From Serratia sarumanii (GTDB taxonomy: Bacteria; Pseudomonadota; Gammaproteobacteria; Enterobacterales; Enterobacteriaceae): 64,000 nucleotides of DNA. Made by a program: the position numbers and the translations under genes. The notes beneath the pieces are model-generated. The model was not told where the DNA came from. It did no database searches and saw nothing but the letters and a program-made list of their open reading frames with translations. The stretch's first letter is position 1; every line of letters begins with the position of its first letter. Shown here in pieces: positions 9,162-21,004 of the stretch. The stretch covers positions 124,001 through 188,000 of the forward strand of contig NZ_CP124750.1 of assembly GCF_029962605.1 (NCBI RefSeq), given 5' to 3'.

Positions 9162-10658
9162 TCAACGCTGTTCTTCCAATCGCAGCGTCCAGTGGACGTA
9201 GCTCTGCCAGTGGCTTTCCTGCTCCAGCGCCTCGGCGCGCAGCGGATGCTGTTCCAGCCAACCCGGCGGCAAGATCACCGTCAGTTCATCGTCCTGATTG
9301 GCGCGCAACCGCACCGCCGGCAGCGTGTCATCGCGGCGGCGGCTGGCGAAGATGATCGCCAGGCGCAAAATGCGGCACAGACGCTGCGCAGTGCGCGGCG
9401 GCAGGGCGTTTTGCTGGTTCAACAGCGACAGGTCGAGGGGGTTGCTCTGGTTTTGCAGCAGGGTGGCCAGCAGTTTTTTCTGCGCCGGGGTAAAGCCGGG
9501 TAAGTCCAGATGGCGGATCAGGTAGGCGGCGTGTTGCGGCGCCTGCTTGAAATCGACGCTGAGGCCGAGTTCGTGGATCAGACTGGCGCTGTGCAACAGC
9601 TCGCGACATCGCGCATCCAGCTGCCACTCGTTGGCGACCTGCTGCGAGAAGTTGGCGGCGAGTTGGCTGACGCGTTCGGCCTGCTCGGTGTCGATCAGGT
9701 AGCGGCGCTGCAGGTTGCGGATGGTGCGGATGCGAATATCCTGCTCCACCGGCAGATGCAGCATGCCGTAAACCAGGCCTTCACGCAGCGCCCCGCCGGC
9801 CAGCATCATGCTTTCGATGCCCAGTTCCTGGAAGATGGCCAACAGAATGGACAGGCCGCTCGGGAACACCAGCGCGCGCTCCAGCGTCAACCCTTCGATC
9901 TCCAGCTCTTCCAGCTTGCCGCACTGAATGGCGCGCTGTTTCAGCTGGCGCAGCTTGGGCAGGGTGATGCGCTCATCCATGCCTTGCGCCACCATGATCT
10001 CCTGCAGCGCCTGTACGGTGCCGGAAGCGCCGACGCAGATCTGCCAACCTTGCTGGCGCAGCTGCGGTGCGATCGGCCGCACCATTTCGCGCGCGGCCTG
10101 TTCGGCGCGCTCGAAGTTTTCTTGCCCGAGGTTGCGATCGCTGAAGTAGCGCTCCAGCCAGGTGACGCAGCCCATCGACAGGCTATACAGCTGCGATGCC
10201 TGTGCGCCGGTGCCGGTGACCAGTTCGGTGCTGCCGCCGCCGATGTCGACGACCAGCCGCCGATCCGGCCCGCCGGTGGTGTGCGCGACACCGTGATAAA
10301 TCAGCCGTGCTTCTTCTTCGCCGCTGATCACCTGTACCGGGCAGCCGAGGATTTGCTCGGCTGCCTGCAGGAACTCATCGGCGTTGGACGCCAGGCGCAG
10401 CGTGGCGGTGGCGACGACGCGGATCTGCTCGCGCGGAATGTCCTGCAGGCGTTCGGAGAACAGCCGCAGGCACTGCCAGCCGCGTTGCATGGCCTCATGC
10501 GACAGGTGATTGTTCTGATCCAGCCCGGCCGCCAGGCGCACCTTGCGCTTGATCCGCGCCAGGGTCTGAATGCTGCCGGCCACCTCGCGCACCACCAACA
10601 TGTGGAAGCTGTTGGAGCCGAGATCGATGGCAGCATAAAGCGTGCTGGAGCTGAGCAT
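9162..10658 (-). CDS. gppA: GppA, guanosine pentaphosphate phosphatase/exopolyphosphatase
   Basis: A 498-residue member of the Ppx/GppA family (actin-like ATPase fold) that converts pppGpp to ppGpp in the stringent response. Seen: phosphate-1-type loop [11 protein letters not shown] near the N-terminus, the second signature [10 protein letters not shown] near residue 145, and a C-terminal HD-like helical domain with [12 protein letters not shown]. The ATG lies 5 bases after the rhlB stop, so rhlB and gppA are one minus-strand unit, as in E. coli. Confidence 0.96.
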   Translation of the reverse strand: MLSSSTLYAAIDLGSNSFHMLVVREVAGSIQTLARIKRKVRLAAGLDQNNHLSHEAMQRGWQCLRLFSERLQDIPREQIRVVATATLRLASNADEFLQAAEQILGCPVQVISGEEEARLIYHGVAHTTGGPDRRLVVDIGGGSTELVTGTGAQASQLYSLSMGCVTWLERYFSDRNLGQENFERAEQAAREMVRPIAPQLRQQGWQICVGASGTVQALQEIMVAQGMDERITLPKLRQLKQRAIQCGKLEELEIEGLTLERALVFPSGLSILLAIFQELGIESMMLAGGALREGLVYGMLHLPVEQDIRIRTIRNLQRRYLIDTEQAERVSQLAANFSQQVANEWQLDARCRELLHSASLIHELGLSVDFKQAPQHAAYLIRHLDLPGFTPAQKKLLATLLQNQSNPLDLSLLNQQNALPPRTAQRLCRILRLAIIFASRRRDDTLPAVRLRANQDDELTVILPPGWLEQHPLRAEALEQESHWQSYVHWTLRLEEQR

Positions 10659-10663
10659 GGCGA

Positions 10664-11950
<1,287 letters not shown>

Positions 11951-12024
11951 AGTGTGGTAGAATATCAGCTAACTATTGCTTTACGAAAGCACATCCGTTG
12001 AAATAAACGCGGTGCAATAAAATC

Positions 12025-12057
12025 ACCTTGAGTTGGTTAATGCTACACCAACAAGGT
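12025..12057 (+). promoter_or_regulatory. hairpin in the trxA leader
   Basis: ACCTTG-AG-TTGGT (12025-12037, two-base bulge) pairs with ACCAACAAGGT (12047-12057) around a 9-base loop. It ends about 24 bases before the trxA ATG, so it lies in the 5' untranslated region. Its function is unknown; mRNA stability or translation control are possible. Confidence 0.4.
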
Positions 12058-12081
12058 AGACATAATCCTGTGGAGTAGAAC

Positions 12082-12408
12082 ATGAGCGATAAAATTATTC
12101 ACCTGACTGACAGCAGCTTCGACGCTGACGTGCTGAAAGCGGAAGGGCCGATCCTGGTCGATTTCTGGGCTGAATGGTGTGGGCCGTGCAAGATGATTGC
12201 TCCGATTCTGGATGAGATTGCCGAAGAGTTCGAAGGCAAACTGACCATCACCAAGCTGAATATCGATCAGAACCCGGCTACCGCGCCCAAGTACGGTATC
12301 CGTGGCATCCCTACGCTGTTGCTGTTCAAGAACGGTGAAGTGGCCGCGACCAAGGTTGGCGCGTTGTCCAAAGGTCAGCTCAAAGATTTCCTGAACGCGA
12401 ATCTGTAA
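12082..12408 (+). CDS. trxA: TrxA, thioredoxin 1
   Basis: A 108-residue thioredoxin that reduces disulfides in the cytoplasm (for example ribonucleotide reductase) using NADPH via thioredoxin reductase. The active site WCGPC is at residues 32-36, the buried Asp in LVDFWAEW is at 27, and the cis-proline motif GIPT is near 75-78. Length and sequence are those of the E. coli protein with one extra initiator residue. The GTGGAG ribosome site (12071-12076) is well spaced. It is upstream of rho, as in E. coli. Confidence 0.98.
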   Translation: MSDKIIHLTDSSFDADVLKAEGPILVDFWAEWCGPCKMIAPILDEIAEEFEGKLTITKLNIDQNPATAPKYGIRGIPTLLLFKNGEVAATKVGALSKGQLKDFLNANL

Positions 12409-12808
12409 TCGGGCGGGAAGCCCAGTATCAGGCGCCTGGCGGTGATGTTCAATTCACCGCTAGACGCCTGCCAAGAAGCGTGTTAAGTTTAACCACACTG
12501 CATATAGAACTTGCCCGAAGTTTTAAATCTAAAGAGTTTGAATCTAAAGCTATACTCTGTGTCGAATCACTGGCGTTGAAAGTAAACTGAACTCAGCCCG
12601 TGTTTTGGCAATCAAACGGTTTTGCAAAAATCATTTTTAAGGTACCTTCGATCTTCAACCGTCAATGCGTGCGCCCGATGTAAGCCATTTCTTACCGCGA
12701 CGGCTCTGCGCCCGGTGATCGAACGTCCAGTAAACAGGCACGCATCTCGCTGCCATACCATTCACGATACAAGTTCGAGACATACCCCGAGTTTAAGAAC
12801 CCACCACT
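12409..12808 (+). other. trxA-rho intergenic region and rho leader
   Basis: Four hundred bases without a convincing gene. It holds the hairpin after trxA, two direct copies of AATCTAAAG (12526-12534 and 12541-12549, period 15) leading into a -10-like TATACT (12551-12556), and a short ATG frame of 17 codons at 12665-12718 with no ribosome site. E. coli has a leader ORF (rhoL) here; the 17-codon frame does not resemble the rhoL sequence I remember. Rho is known to autoregulate by termination in its own leader, and the long untranslated stretch fits that. Confidence 0.5.
12429..12470 (+). terminator. hairpin after trxA, no T tract
   Basis: CAGGCG (12429-12434) pairs with CGCCTG (12465-12470), with an inner pairing of GGCGGTGA and TCACCGC. 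No T run follows, so termination would be weak or factor-dependent. Confidence 0.35.
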
Positions 12809-14068
12809 ATGAATCTTACCGAATTAAAGAATACGCCGGTTTCTGAGCTGATTACTCTCGGCGAAAATATGGGGCTGGAAAACCTTGCCCGCATGCGCAA
12901 GCAGGACATTATCTTCTCCATTCTGAAGCAACATGCGAAAAGCGGAGAAGATATCTTCGGCGACGGCGTGCTCGAGATATTGCAGGATGGATTCGGTTTC
13001 CTCCGCTCTGGAGACAGTTCCTACCTCGCCGGTCCCGACGACATCTACGTATCCCCTAGCCAAATCCGCCGCTTCAACCTCCGCACAGGTGACACCATTT
13101 CCGGTAAGATTCGCCCGCCAAAAGAAGGCGAGCGCTATTTTGCCCTGTTGAAAGTCAACGAAGTCAACTACGACAAGCCGGAAAACGCCCGCAGCAAGAT
13201 CCTGTTCGAGAACCTGACGCCGCTGCACGCCAATTCCCGTCTGCGGATGGAGCGCGGCAACGGCTCGACCGAAGACCTGACGGCGCGCGTACTGGATCTG
13301 GCGGCACCGATTGGCCGTGGCCAGCGCGGCCTGATCGTGGCGCCGCCGAAAGCCGGTAAAACCATGCTGCTGCAGAACATTGCGCAGAGCATCGCCTACA
13401 ACCACCCAGACTGCGTGCTGATGGTGCTGCTGATCGACGAACGCCCGGAAGAAGTGACTGAGATGCAGCGTCTGGTGAAAGGCGAAGTGATCGCATCGAC
13501 CTTCGACGAGCCGGCTTCGCGCCACGTGCAAGTGGCCGAAATGGTGATCGAGAAGGCCAAGCGCCTGGTTGAGCACAAGAAAGACGTGATCATTCTGCTC
13601 GACTCCATCACCCGTCTGGCGCGTGCCTATAATACCGTGGTACCGGCTTCCGGCAAGGTGCTGACCGGTGGTGTGGACGCCAACGCCCTGCATCGTCCGA
13701 AGCGTTTCTTCGGTGCGGCGCGTAACGTGGAAGAGGGTGGCAGCCTGACCATCATCGCGACCGCGCTGGTCGATACCGGTTCGAAGATGGACGAAGTGAT
13801 CTACGAAGAATTCAAAGGTACCGGCAACATGGAATTGCACCTGGCGCGTAAAATCGCCGAGAAGCGCGTATTCCCTGCGATCGATTACAACCGCTCCGGT
13901 ACCCGTAAAGAAGAGCTGCTCACCACTTCCGAAGAGCTGCAAAAAATGTGGATCCTGCGCAAAATCATTCACCCGATGGGTGAGATTGACGCGATGGAGT
14001 TCCTCATTAATAAGTTGGCGATGACTAAAACCAACGATGAATTCTTCGATATGATGAAACGCTCATAA
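12809..14068 (+). CDS. rho: Rho, transcription termination factor
   Basis: A 419-residue hexameric RNA-dependent ATPase that ends transcription at rut-containing RNAs. Seen: N-terminal helical domain [15 protein letters not shown], the RNA-binding OSB fold with GFGFLRS (about residues 62-68), Walker [11 protein letters not shown] (about 178-187), the R loop and Q loop region [10 protein letters not shown], and [20 protein letters not shown]. It is nearly identical to the E. coli protein and of the same length. A strong terminator follows, separating it from the ECA cluster. Confidence 0.99.
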   Translation: MNLTELKNTPVSELITLGENMGLENLARMRKQDIIFSILKQHAKSGEDIFGDGVLEILQDGFGFLRSGDSSYLAGPDDIYVSPSQIRRFNLRTGDTISGKIRPPKEGERYFALLKVNEVNYDKPENARSKILFENLTPLHANSRLRMERGNGSTEDLTARVLDLAAPIGRGQRGLIVAPPKAGKTMLLQNIAQSIAYNHPDCVLMVLLIDERPEEVTEMQRLVKGEVIASTFDEPASRHVQVAEMVIEKAKRLVEHKKDVIILLDSITRLARAYNTVVPASGKVLTGGVDANALHRPKRFFGAARNVEEGGSLTIIATALVDTGSKMDEVIYEEFKGTGNMELHLARKIAEKRVFPAIDYNRSGTRKEELLTTSEELQKMWILRKIIHPMGEIDAMEFLINKLAMTKTNDEFFDMMKRS

Positions 14069-14089
14069 TTCGTTAAAAAATTCGCTGAA

Positions 14090-14114
14090 CGCCACGCCTA
14101 GTCGTGGCGTTTTT
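14090..14114 (+). terminator. rho-independent terminator after rho
   Basis: CGCCACG (14090-14096) pairs with CGTGGCG (14103-14109) around a 6-base loop, then TTTTT (14110-14114). Confidence 0.88.
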
Positions 14115-14364
14115 CGCTTTTGGCGGATACGATAAGTAGCAGTAATGGAAAAGTAAGTTGTTTCCTCGACTTATTGAGAATTCATCTTGTTTGTCGGTCG
14201 GCTCGGTGCCGATCGGCTTTGCTGCTGTCGTTTTGTCAGCCGATGCGAAGAAAATAGGCATGAATCACCGTTGTCATAGGAAATGACCGAAAGGTGGCGG
14301 GGGTCGATGGCACAAGCTATTGCCCGTGGTAAGCTGCCTTATCTTCTACAGAGATCTGTTAACT

Positions 14365-15462
14365 GTGAACTTACTCACTATGAGTACTGAAATTCTATTT
14401 GTTTTCCTGTTTTCTTTGGCTTTTCTCTTTGTTGCCCGCAAGGCGGCAAAACGTATTGGTCTGGTAGATAAACCCAATTATCGCAAACGCCATCAGGGGC
14501 TGATTCCACTGGTCGGCGGTATTTCCGTTTATGCCGGATTGTGCTTCGCGTTTTGGATTTCCGAACAACCTATCGCGCACGCCAAGCTTTATCTGACCTG
14601 CGCCGGCATTCTGGTGTTTGTGGGCGCGCTCGACGATCGTTTCGACATCAGCGTTAAAATCCGCGCCCTGGTGCAGGCGTTGGTCGGCATCGCCATGATG
14701 GTGTTCGCCGGTCTGTATCTGCGCAGCTTCGGCCATGTACTGGGCGACTGGGAGATGTTGCTGGGGCCGTTCGGCTATCTGGTGACGCTGTTTGCGGTAT
14801 GGGCGGCGATCAACGCCTTCAACATGGTCGACGGCATTGATGGCCTGCTGGGTGGGCTGTCGTGCGTCTCCTTCGGCGCGCTGGGTCTGTTGCTGTACCT
14901 GAGCGGCCACCATGAGATGGCGTTCTGGTGCTTTGCGATGATCGCCACCATCGTTCCCTATATTTTGCTCAACCTCGGCATTCTCGGCCGCCGTTATAAG
15001 GTGTTCATGGGGGACGCCGGCAGTACCCTGATCGGCTTTACCGCCATTTGGCTGCTGCTGCAAAGCTCGCAGGGCAAGGCACACTCGATTAATCCGGTGA
15101 CCGCACTGTGGATCATCGCTATTCCGCTGATGGACATGATAGCAATCATGTATCGTCGTTTACGCAAGGGGATGAGCCCCTTCTCTCCCGATCGTCAACA
15201 TATTCACCACCTGATCATGCGAGCCGGCTTTACGCCGCGGCAGGCTTTTGTGTTGATTACCCTGGCGGCCGCATTGCTGGCGGCGGTTGGCGTGATCGGC
15301 GAACGCCTGACTTTTATCCCAGAGTGGGTTATGTTGGCATTATTCTTGCTTGCTTTCTTCCTGTACGGTTACTGCATCAAGCGCGCCTGGCGGGTTGCGC
15401 GGTACATTAAGCGTATCAAGCGTCGCCTGCGGCGTTCGAGCGATAACAAGCAAGTATCTTAA
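14365..15462 (+). CDS. wecA: WecA, UDP-GlcNAc:undecaprenyl-phosphate GlcNAc-1-phosphate transferase
   Basis: A 365-residue polytopic enzyme that makes lipid I of enterobacterial common antigen (GlcNAc-PP-undecaprenol), and also starts some O antigens. Motifs: LDDRFDI near residue 90, NAFNMVDGIDGLLGG (about 151-165), FMGDAGSTL (about 214), and the cytoplasmic HIHH segment SPDRQHIHHLIMRAG that binds the nucleotide sugar; it has a basic C-terminus. The open frame extends 15 codons upstream to 14320, but the GTG at 14365 (VNLLTMSTE) matches the family start. It is the first gene of the ECA cluster. Confidence 0.95.
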   Translation: MNLLTMSTEILFVFLFSLAFLFVARKAAKRIGLVDKPNYRKRHQGLIPLVGGISVYAGLCFAFWISEQPIAHAKLYLTCAGILVFVGALDDRFDISVKIRALVQALVGIAMMVFAGLYLRSFGHVLGDWEMLLGPFGYLVTLFAVWAAINAFNMVDGIDGLLGGLSCVSFGALGLLLYLSGHHEMAFWCFAMIATIVPYILLNLGILGRRYKVFMGDAGSTLIGFTAIWLLLQSSQGKAHSINPVTALWIIAIPLMDMIAIMYRRLRKGMSPFSPDRQHIHHLIMRAGFTPRQAFVLITLAAALLAAVGVIGERLTFIPEWVMLALFLLAFFLYGYCIKRAWRVARYIKRIKRRLRRSSDNKQVS

Positions 15463-15479
15463 CCAGAGGCTTTTTGGCT

Positions 15480-16535
15480 GTGATGAATCCAGAAACAACG
15501 TCTGACAAGCATACCCCGGCGGTGGATAACGAACTCGATATCCGCGGCCTGTGCTGCACCCTGTGGCGCGGCAAACCGTGGATTATCGGCATTGCGGTGC
15601 TGTTCGCGGCGGTCGCGCTGATCGTCTCTTATCTGGTAAAGCAAGAATGGAGCGCGACCGCAATCACCGACAAACCCACGGTAAATGCGCTGGGCGGTTA
15701 CTACTCCCAGCAGCAGTTCCTGCGCAATCTGGATGTGCGCACGCTGCCGGCGACGGCCGGCGATCAGCCGAGCATCGCGGACGAAGCCTACAATGAGTTC
15801 ATCATGCAGCTGGCGGCTTACGATACGCGTCGCGATTTCTGGCTGCAGAGCGATTACTACAAGCAACGTCAGGAAGGGGATGCCCGCGCGGATGCGGCGC
15901 TGCTCGACGAGCTGATCAACAACATCCTGTTCACGCCGCGCGACGACAAGAAAGTGCCGAACGACGGCGTGAAGCTGACGGCGGAAACTGCCGCGGACGC
16001 CAACCGCCTGCTGCGTCAATACGTGGCCTTCGCCAGCCACCGCGCTGCCCTGCACCTGAACGAAGAGATCCAGGGGGCGTGGGCCGCTCGCACTACCTCA
16101 ATGAAGGCGCAGGTCAAGCGGCAGGAAGCGGTGGCGGAGTCGGTTTACAAGCGCGAGCTGAACACCACGCAGCAGGCGCTGAAAATCGCCGAAAGCCAGG
16201 GGATCAGCCGCGCGCAGACCGACACTCCGGCCGAGCAACTGCCGGATTCGGATCTGTTCCTGCTGGGCCGGCCTATGCTGCAGGCGCGTCTGGAAGGCCT
16301 GCAGGCCTCCGGCCCTACCTATGACCTGGATTACGATCAGAACCGCGCGATGCTGGCGACGCTGAACGTTGGCCCGACGTTGGATGAGAAGTTCCAGACC
16401 TATCGTTATTTGCGCACGCCGGAAGAGCCGGTAAAACGCGACAGCCCACGCCGGGTCTTCTGGCTGATTCTGTGGGGCGCGATGGGCGCTTTGGTTGGCG
16501 CGGGCGTTGCCTTGGCGCGTCGGCCGCGTAGTTAA
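15480..16535 (+). CDS. wzzE: WzzE, ECA polysaccharide chain-length regulator
   Basis: About 351 residues, a polysaccharide co-polymerase class 1 protein that sets the modal length of ECA chains with WzyE. Two membrane segments flank a long periplasmic helical part: one near residues 30-50 (WIIGIAVLFAAVALIVSYLV) and one near 325-343 (VFWLILWGAMGALVGAGVAL). The family's Pro-rich motif before the second segment is present (RTPEEPVKRDSPRR). Starts TTG 15474, GTG 15480 and ATG 15483 are all in frame; GAGG at 15466-15469 fits the GTG best (10-base spacing). The next gene, wecB, follows after 85 bases with two hairpins. Confidence 0.93.
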   Translation: MMNPETTSDKHTPAVDNELDIRGLCCTLWRGKPWIIGIAVLFAAVALIVSYLVKQEWSATAITDKPTVNALGGYYSQQQFLRNLDVRTLPATAGDQPSIADEAYNEFIMQLAAYDTRRDFWLQSDYYKQRQEGDARADAALLDELINNILFTPRDDKKVPNDGVKLTAETAADANRLLRQYVAFASHRAALHLNEEIQGAWAARTTSMKAQVKRQEAVAESVYKRELNTTQQALKIAESQGISRAQTDTPAEQLPDSDLFLLGRPMLQARLEGLQASGPTYDLDYDQNRAMLATLNVGPTLDEKFQTYRYLRTPEEPVKRDSPRRVFWLILWGAMGALVGAGVALARRPRS

Positions 16536-16558
16536 AAATAATATAATAATCTGATGCA

Positions 16559-16595
16559 GGGCGCGTGAGCGCCCGATTCGCAGGCGGGGCCTGCG
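16559..16595 (+). other. two small hairpins between wzzE and wecB
   Basis: GGGCGC-GTGA-GCGCCC (16559-16574), then CGCAGGC-GGG-GCCTGCG (16579-16595). There is no T tract. They may stabilise or process the ECA transcript between its only well-spaced gene pair. Confidence 0.4.
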
Positions 16596-16620
16596 ATTAA
16601 CCGACCAAAAGAGATTCGCT

Positions 16621-17751
16621 GTGAAAGTGTTGACTGTTTTCGGCACCAGACCTGAAGCCATCAAAATGGCACCGCTGGTACATGCACTGGCCCAGGATGA
16701 GGCTTTTGATGCAAGAGTCTGCGTAACGGCACAGCATCGTGAGATGTTGGATCAGGTATTGCGGTTGTTTGAGATCACGCCGAATTACGACCTGAACATC
16801 ATGAAACCCGGCCAGGGGCTAACGGAAATCACCTGCCGCATCCTGGAAGGGCTGAAAGGGGTGCTGGAAGACTTCAAACCGGACGTGGTGCTGGTGCACG
16901 GCGATACCACCACTACGCTGGCGACCAGCCTGGCGGCGTTCTATCAACGCATCCCCGTCGGGCATGTCGAGGCCGGGCTGCGTACCGGCAATCTGTATTC
17001 TCCCTGGCCGGAAGAGGCCAACCGCAAACTGACCGGCCACCTGGCGATGTACCATTTCGCGCCAACCGAGAACTCGCGCCAAAATCTGTTGCGCGAACTG
17101 CTGCCGGACAACCGTATTTTCGTGACCGGCAATACGGTGATCGACGCTCTGTTCTGGGTGCGTGACCGCGTGATGAGCGATGCCGCGCTGCGGGCTGGCC
17201 TGGCACAGCGTTATCCGTTCCTCGACGCCGACAAGAAACTGATCCTGGTCACCGGTCATCGCCGCGAAAGCTTTGGCGGCGGTTTTGAGCGAATTTGCAG
17301 CGCGCTGGCGGAGATCGCCCGCAATCACCCGGAAGTACAGGTGGTGTATCCGGTGCATCTCAATCCGAACGTCAGTGAGCCGGTGAATCGCATTTTGAAA
17401 GGCATCGACAACGTCATGCTGATCGAGCCGCAGGATTATCTGCCGTTTGTCTATTTGATGACCCAGGCTTACATGATCCTGACCGATTCCGGTGGCATTC
17501 AGGAAGAGGCGCCATCGTTAGGTAAACCGGTGCTGGTGATGCGCGACACCACCGAACGCCCGGAAGCGATAGATGCGGGCACGGTGCGTCTGGTCGGCAC
17601 CGATGTGACCAAAATTGTTGAAGCGGTGACCCGGCTGTTGACGGACGAAAGCGAATATCACGCGATGAGTCGGGCGCATAACCCATACGGTGACGGACAT
17701 GCCTGTCAGCGTATCCTCGAAGCTTTAAAGAATCATCAGGTGACACTATGA
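16621..17751 (+). CDS. wecB: WecB, UDP-GlcNAc 2-epimerase
   Basis: A 376-residue non-hydrolysing epimerase, the same length as E. coli WecB, that interconverts UDP-GlcNAc and UDP-ManNAc in the cytoplasm. It has two Rossmann-like domains of the GT-B type. Seen: [13 protein letters not shown] at the N-terminus, [18 protein letters not shown] (about residues 117-126), [11 protein letters not shown] (about 211-221), and [18 protein letters not shown] (about 288-305), which lines the UDP and active site. The start is GTG with a purine run before it. The stop overlaps the wecC start (ATGA), so the two are translationally coupled and act in sequence. Confidence 0.97.
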   Translation: MKVLTVFGTRPEAIKMAPLVHALAQDEAFDARVCVTAQHREMLDQVLRLFEITPNYDLNIMKPGQGLTEITCRILEGLKGVLEDFKPDVVLVHGDTTTTLATSLAAFYQRIPVGHVEAGLRTGNLYSPWPEEANRKLTGHLAMYHFAPTENSRQNLLRELLPDNRIFVTGNTVIDALFWVRDRVMSDAALRAGLAQRYPFLDADKKLILVTGHRRESFGGGFERICSALAEIARNHPEVQVVYPVHLNPNVSEPVNRILKGIDNVMLIEPQDYLPFVYLMTQAYMILTDSGGIQEEAPSLGKPVLVMRDTTERPEAIDAGTVRLVGTDVTKIVEAVTRLLTDESEYHAMSRAHNPYGDGHACQRILEALKNHQVTL

Positions 17752-19010
17752 GTTTTGACACTATTTCGGTTATCGGCCTGGGTTATATCGGCTTGCCAAC
17801 GGCGGCGGCGTTCGCTTCCCGCAAGAAAAAAGTGGTGGGTGTAGATGTTAACCAACATGCGGTAGATACCATTAACCGCGGCGCGATCCACATCGTCGAA
17901 CCGGATCTGGACAAAGTGGTCAAGGACGCCGTCGACGGCGGTTTCCTGCGGGCGGTGACCAAACCGCTGGCGGCCGATGCGTTCCTGATCGCGGTGCCTA
18001 CGCCGTTCAAGGGCGATCACGAGCCGGATCTGGCCTATGTCGAAGCGGCGGCGAAATCGCTGGCGCCGGTGCTGAAAAAAGGCGATCTGGTGATCCTGGA
18101 GTCCACCTCGCCGGTGGGGGCCACCGAACAAATGGCGGACTGGCTGGCGCAGGCGCGCAGCGATCTCAGCTTCCCGCAGCAAGCGGGCGAAGCGGCGGAC
18201 GTGAATATCGCCTACTGCCCGGAGCGCGTGTTGCCGGGGCAGGTGATGGTGGAGCTGATTCAAAACGACCGCGTGATCGGCGGCATGACGCCGAAGTGCT
18301 CGGAACGTGCCAGCGCGCTGTACAAGATTTTCCTCGAGGGCGAATGTGTGATCACCAACTCGCGCACCGCCGAGATGTGCAAGCTGACGGAAAACAGCTT
18401 CCGCGACGTAAATATCGCCTTTGCCAACGAACTGTCGTTGATCTGCGCTGAGCAGGGGATCAACGTCTGGGAACTGATCCGCCTGGCGAACCGCCATCCG
18501 CGGGTGAATATTCTGCAGCCGGGGCCGGGCGTCGGTGGTCACTGCATTGCCGTCGATCCGTGGTTTATCGTGGCGCAGAATCCGCAGCAGGCACGCCTGA
18601 TCCACACCGCACGCCTGGTGAACGACGGCAAACCGCTGTGGGTGGTCGACCGGGTGAAAGCGGCGGTGGCCGATTGTCTGGCCGCCACCGACAAGCGCGC
18701 GTCCGAGGTCAAAATTGCCTGCTTCGGCCTGGCCTTCAAACCGAATATCGATGATTTGCGTGAAAGCCCGGCGGTAGAAGTGGTACATCTGATCGCCGAA
18801 TGGCACGTCGGCGAAACGCTGGCGGTGGAACCGAACGTCGAACAGTTGCCGAAGTCGTTGGCCGGCCATGTGACGTTGACGCCAATCGCGGAAGCGTTGC
18901 AGCAGGCCGATGTGATCGTGATGTTGGTCGATCACCAGCAGTTCAAGGCCATCCGGCCGGAAGAGATCAAGCAAAGCTGGGTGGTGGATACTAAGGGAGT
19001 CTGGCGTTGA
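17748..19010 (+). CDS. wecC: WecC, UDP-N-acetyl-D-mannosamine dehydrogenase
   Basis: A 420-residue NAD-dependent enzyme that oxidises UDP-ManNAc twice to UDP-ManNAcA, the second sugar of ECA. Seen: Rossmann motif [15 protein letters not shown] (residues 6-20), the central helix region with [18 protein letters not shown], and the catalytic cysteine in [14 protein letters not shown] (about residue 266). The length equals that of E. coli WecC. Its ATG overlaps the wecB stop, and its TGA overlaps the TTG start of rffG. Confidence 0.97.
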   Translation: MSFDTISVIGLGYIGLPTAAAFASRKKKVVGVDVNQHAVDTINRGAIHIVEPDLDKVVKDAVDGGFLRAVTKPLAADAFLIAVPTPFKGDHEPDLAYVEAAAKSLAPVLKKGDLVILESTSPVGATEQMADWLAQARSDLSFPQQAGEAADVNIAYCPERVLPGQVMVELIQNDRVIGGMTPKCSERASALYKIFLEGECVITNSRTAEMCKLTENSFRDVNIAFANELSLICAEQGINVWELIRLANRHPRVNILQPGPGVGGHCIAVDPWFIVAQNPQQARLIHTARLVNDGKPLWVVDRVKAAVADCLAATDKRASEVKIACFGLAFKPNIDDLRESPAVEVVHLIAEWHVGETLAVEPNVEQLPKSLAGHVTLTPIAEALQQADVIVMLVDHQQFKAIRPEEIKQSWVVDTKGVWR

Positions 19011-20074
19011 AACGTATTTTAGTTACCGGTGGTGCCGGTTTCATTGGCTCCGCGGTTGTGCGGCACATCATCGAGGCCACCGGCGATAGCGTGGTGGTGG
19101 TGGATAAGCTGACCTATGCCGGTAACCTCGAGTCGCTGGCGGTGGTGGCCGAGAGCGAGCGCTATGCTTTCGAGCAGGTCGACATCTGCGATCGTGCCGA
19201 GCTGGATCGGGTATTTGCCCAGTATCAGCCGGACGTGGTGATGCACCTGGCGGCGGAAAGCCACGTCGATCGTTCTATCGACGGCCCAGCGGCCTTTATC
19301 GAGACCAACGTGGTGGGCACTTACACTATGCTGGAAGCGGCGCGCCAGTACTGGCAGCCGTTGGCTGCAGAGAAGAAGCAGGCTTTCCGTTTCCATCATA
19401 TCTCCACCGACGAAGTGTATGGCGACCTGCACGGCACCGACGATCTATTCACCGAAACCACGCCGTATGCGCCGAGCAGTCCGTATTCCGCCTCCAAGGC
19501 GTCGAGCGATCATCTGGTGCGCGCCTGGTTGCGCACCTACGGTTTGCCGACCCTCGTGACCAACTGCTCGAACAACTACGGCCCTTATCACTTCCCGGAG
19601 AAGCTGATTCCGTTGGTGATCCTGAATGCGGTAGCCGGCAAACCGCTGCCGGTATACGGCAACGGCGCGCAGGTGCGTGACTGGCTGTATGTCGAAGATC
19701 ACGCGCGCGCGCTCTATCAGGTCGTGACCGAAGGCGTGGTAGGCGAAACTTACAATATCGGCGGCCATAACGAGCGCAAGAATATCGAAGTGGTGCAGAC
19801 CATTTGCGATCTGCTGGAAGAACTGGCGCCGAACAAGCCGCAGGGCGTGGCGAACTACCGCGATCTGATCACTTACGTGAAGGATCGCCCGGGTCACGAT
19901 ATGCGTTACGCCATCGACGCCGGCAAAATCGATCGTGAGTTGGGCTGGCGGCCGCAGGAAACCTTCGAAAGCGGCCTTCGCAAAACCGTAGTTTGGTACC
20001 TGAACAACGAGACCTGGTGGCGCCGGGTGCAAGACGGTTCTTATGCCGGCGAGCGTTTGGGCCTGTCAGATTAA
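19007..20074 (+). CDS. rffG: RffG, dTDP-glucose 4,6-dehydratase
   Basis: A 355-residue short-chain dehydrogenase/reductase that converts dTDP-glucose to dTDP-4-keto-6-deoxyglucose for Fuc4NAc synthesis. Seen: [15 protein letters not shown] (residues 7-21, NAD site), [12 protein letters not shown], the catalytic STDEVYGDL (Thr-Asp-Glu near 134-136), [11 protein letters not shown] (Tyr-x-x-x-Lys) and [15 protein letters not shown]. The start is a TTG overlapping the wecC stop, with AAGGGAG 8 bases upstream. It is the ECA isozyme of RmlB: its neighbours are ECA genes and its start is coupled to wecC. Confidence 0.95.
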   Translation: MKRILVTGGAGFIGSAVVRHIIEATGDSVVVVDKLTYAGNLESLAVVAESERYAFEQVDICDRAELDRVFAQYQPDVVMHLAAESHVDRSIDGPAAFIETNVVGTYTMLEAARQYWQPLAAEKKQAFRFHHISTDEVYGDLHGTDDLFTETTPYAPSSPYSASKASSDHLVRAWLRTYGLPTLVTNCSNNYGPYHFPEKLIPLVILNAVAGKPLPVYGNGAQVRDWLYVEDHARALYQVVTEGVVGETYNIGGHNERKNIEVVQTICDLLEELAPNKPQGVANYRDLITYVKDRPGHDMRYAIDAGKIDRELGWRPQETFESGLRKTVVWYLNNETWWRRVQDGSYAGERLGLSD

Positions 20075-20122
20075 TTTAACGCCGTGTCGCTCTGCGGCTG
20101 CGCGGCGGGTTTTGGAGCAAGT

Positions 20123-21004
20123 ATGAAAGGTATTATTCTGGCTGGCGGTTCCGGTACGCGTCTGCATCCGATCACGCGCGGCGTGTCCAAGCAACTGCTG
20201 CCGATCTACGACAAACCGATGGTCTATTATCCGTTGTCGGTGCTGATGCTGGCGGGAATCAAAGATATTCTGATTATCTCCACGCCGGAAGATCTGCCTT
20301 CATTCAAGCGGCTTTTGGGCAGTGGTGAAGCATTCGGTATCAATCTCAGCTATGCCGAACAGCCAAGTCCCGATGGCCTGGCTCAAGCATTTTTGATCGG
20401 TGAAGAATTTTTGGCCGGTGAGCCGAGCTGTCTGGTTTTGGGCGACAATATTTACTTTGGTCAGGGGTTCAGTCCCAAGTTGAGAAGCGTTGCAGCACGC
20501 ACCACCGGCGCGACCGTGTTTGGCTATCAGGTGATGGATCCCGAGCGCTTTGGCGTGGTGGAGTTTGACGACCACTTCCGCGCGCTGTCGATCGAAGAAA
20601 AACCGGTTAAACCGAAGTCTAACTGGGCGGTGACCGGCCTGTACTTCTACGATAGCCAGGTGGTGGAGTTTGCCAAACAGGTGAAGCCTTCGGAGCGCGG
20701 CGAGCTGGAAATCACCAGCATTAACCAGATGTATCTGGAACGCGGAGAGTTGAACGTCGAGCTGCTGGGGCGTGGTTTCGCCTGGTTGGATACCGGCACG
20801 CACGACAGTCTGCTGGAAGCCAGCAGCTTTGTGCAGACGGTAGAAAAACGCCAGGGCTTTAAAATCGCCTGTCTCGAGGAGATCGCCTGGCGCAATGGCT
20901 GGCTGGATGATGAGGGCGTAAAACGCGCGGCTCAGACGCTGGCCAAAACCGGTTACGGCAAATATTTACTGGATTTACTGCATGCGCGTCCACGCCAGTA
21001 TTGA
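20123..21004 (+). CDS. rffH: RffH, glucose-1-phosphate thymidylyltransferase
   Basis: A 293-residue nucleotidyltransferase (RmlA family) that makes dTDP-glucose from dTTP and glucose-1-phosphate, the first step towards dTDP-Fuc4NAc. Seen: [20 protein letters not shown] (residues 8-27, nucleotide loop), [24 protein letters not shown], and [10 protein letters not shown]. The frame is open 13 codons further upstream, but the ATG at 20123 has GGAG ahead of it and aligns with E. coli RffH. Its end overlaps the first 23 bases of wecD. Confidence 0.96.
   Translation: MKGIILAGGSGTRLHPITRGVSKQLLPIYDKPMVYYPLSVLMLAGIKDILIISTPEDLPSFKRLLGSGEAFGINLSYAEQPSPDGLAQAFLIGEEFLAGEPSCLVLGDNIYFGQGFSPKLRSVAARTTGATVFGYQVMDPERFGVVEFDDHFRALSIEEKPVKPKSNWAVTGLYFYDSQVVEFAKQVKPSERGELEITSINQMYLERGELNVELLGRGFAWLDTGTHDSLLEASSFVQTVEKRQGFKIACLEEIAWRNGWLDDEGVKRAAQTLAKTGYGKYLLDLLHARPRQY

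Noticed and set aside
12665..12718. A 17-codon ATG frame in the rho leader as rhoL
   Set aside because: Position is suitable but there is no Shine-Dalgarno sequence and the peptide does not match; left as a remark in the leader entry.
12622..12846. A 74-residue frame overlapping the rho start
   Set aside because: Different frame from rho, no ribosome site, no resemblance to the E. coli rhoL leader peptide that I remember.
14073..14261. A 62-residue minus-strand frame between rho and wecA
   Set aside because: It overlaps the rho terminator, has no ribosome site, and resembles nothing known to me.
14115..14364. An RfaH ops/JUMPstart element before the ECA cluster
   Set aside because: No GGCGGTAG-type ops core is present in the rho-wecA gap.
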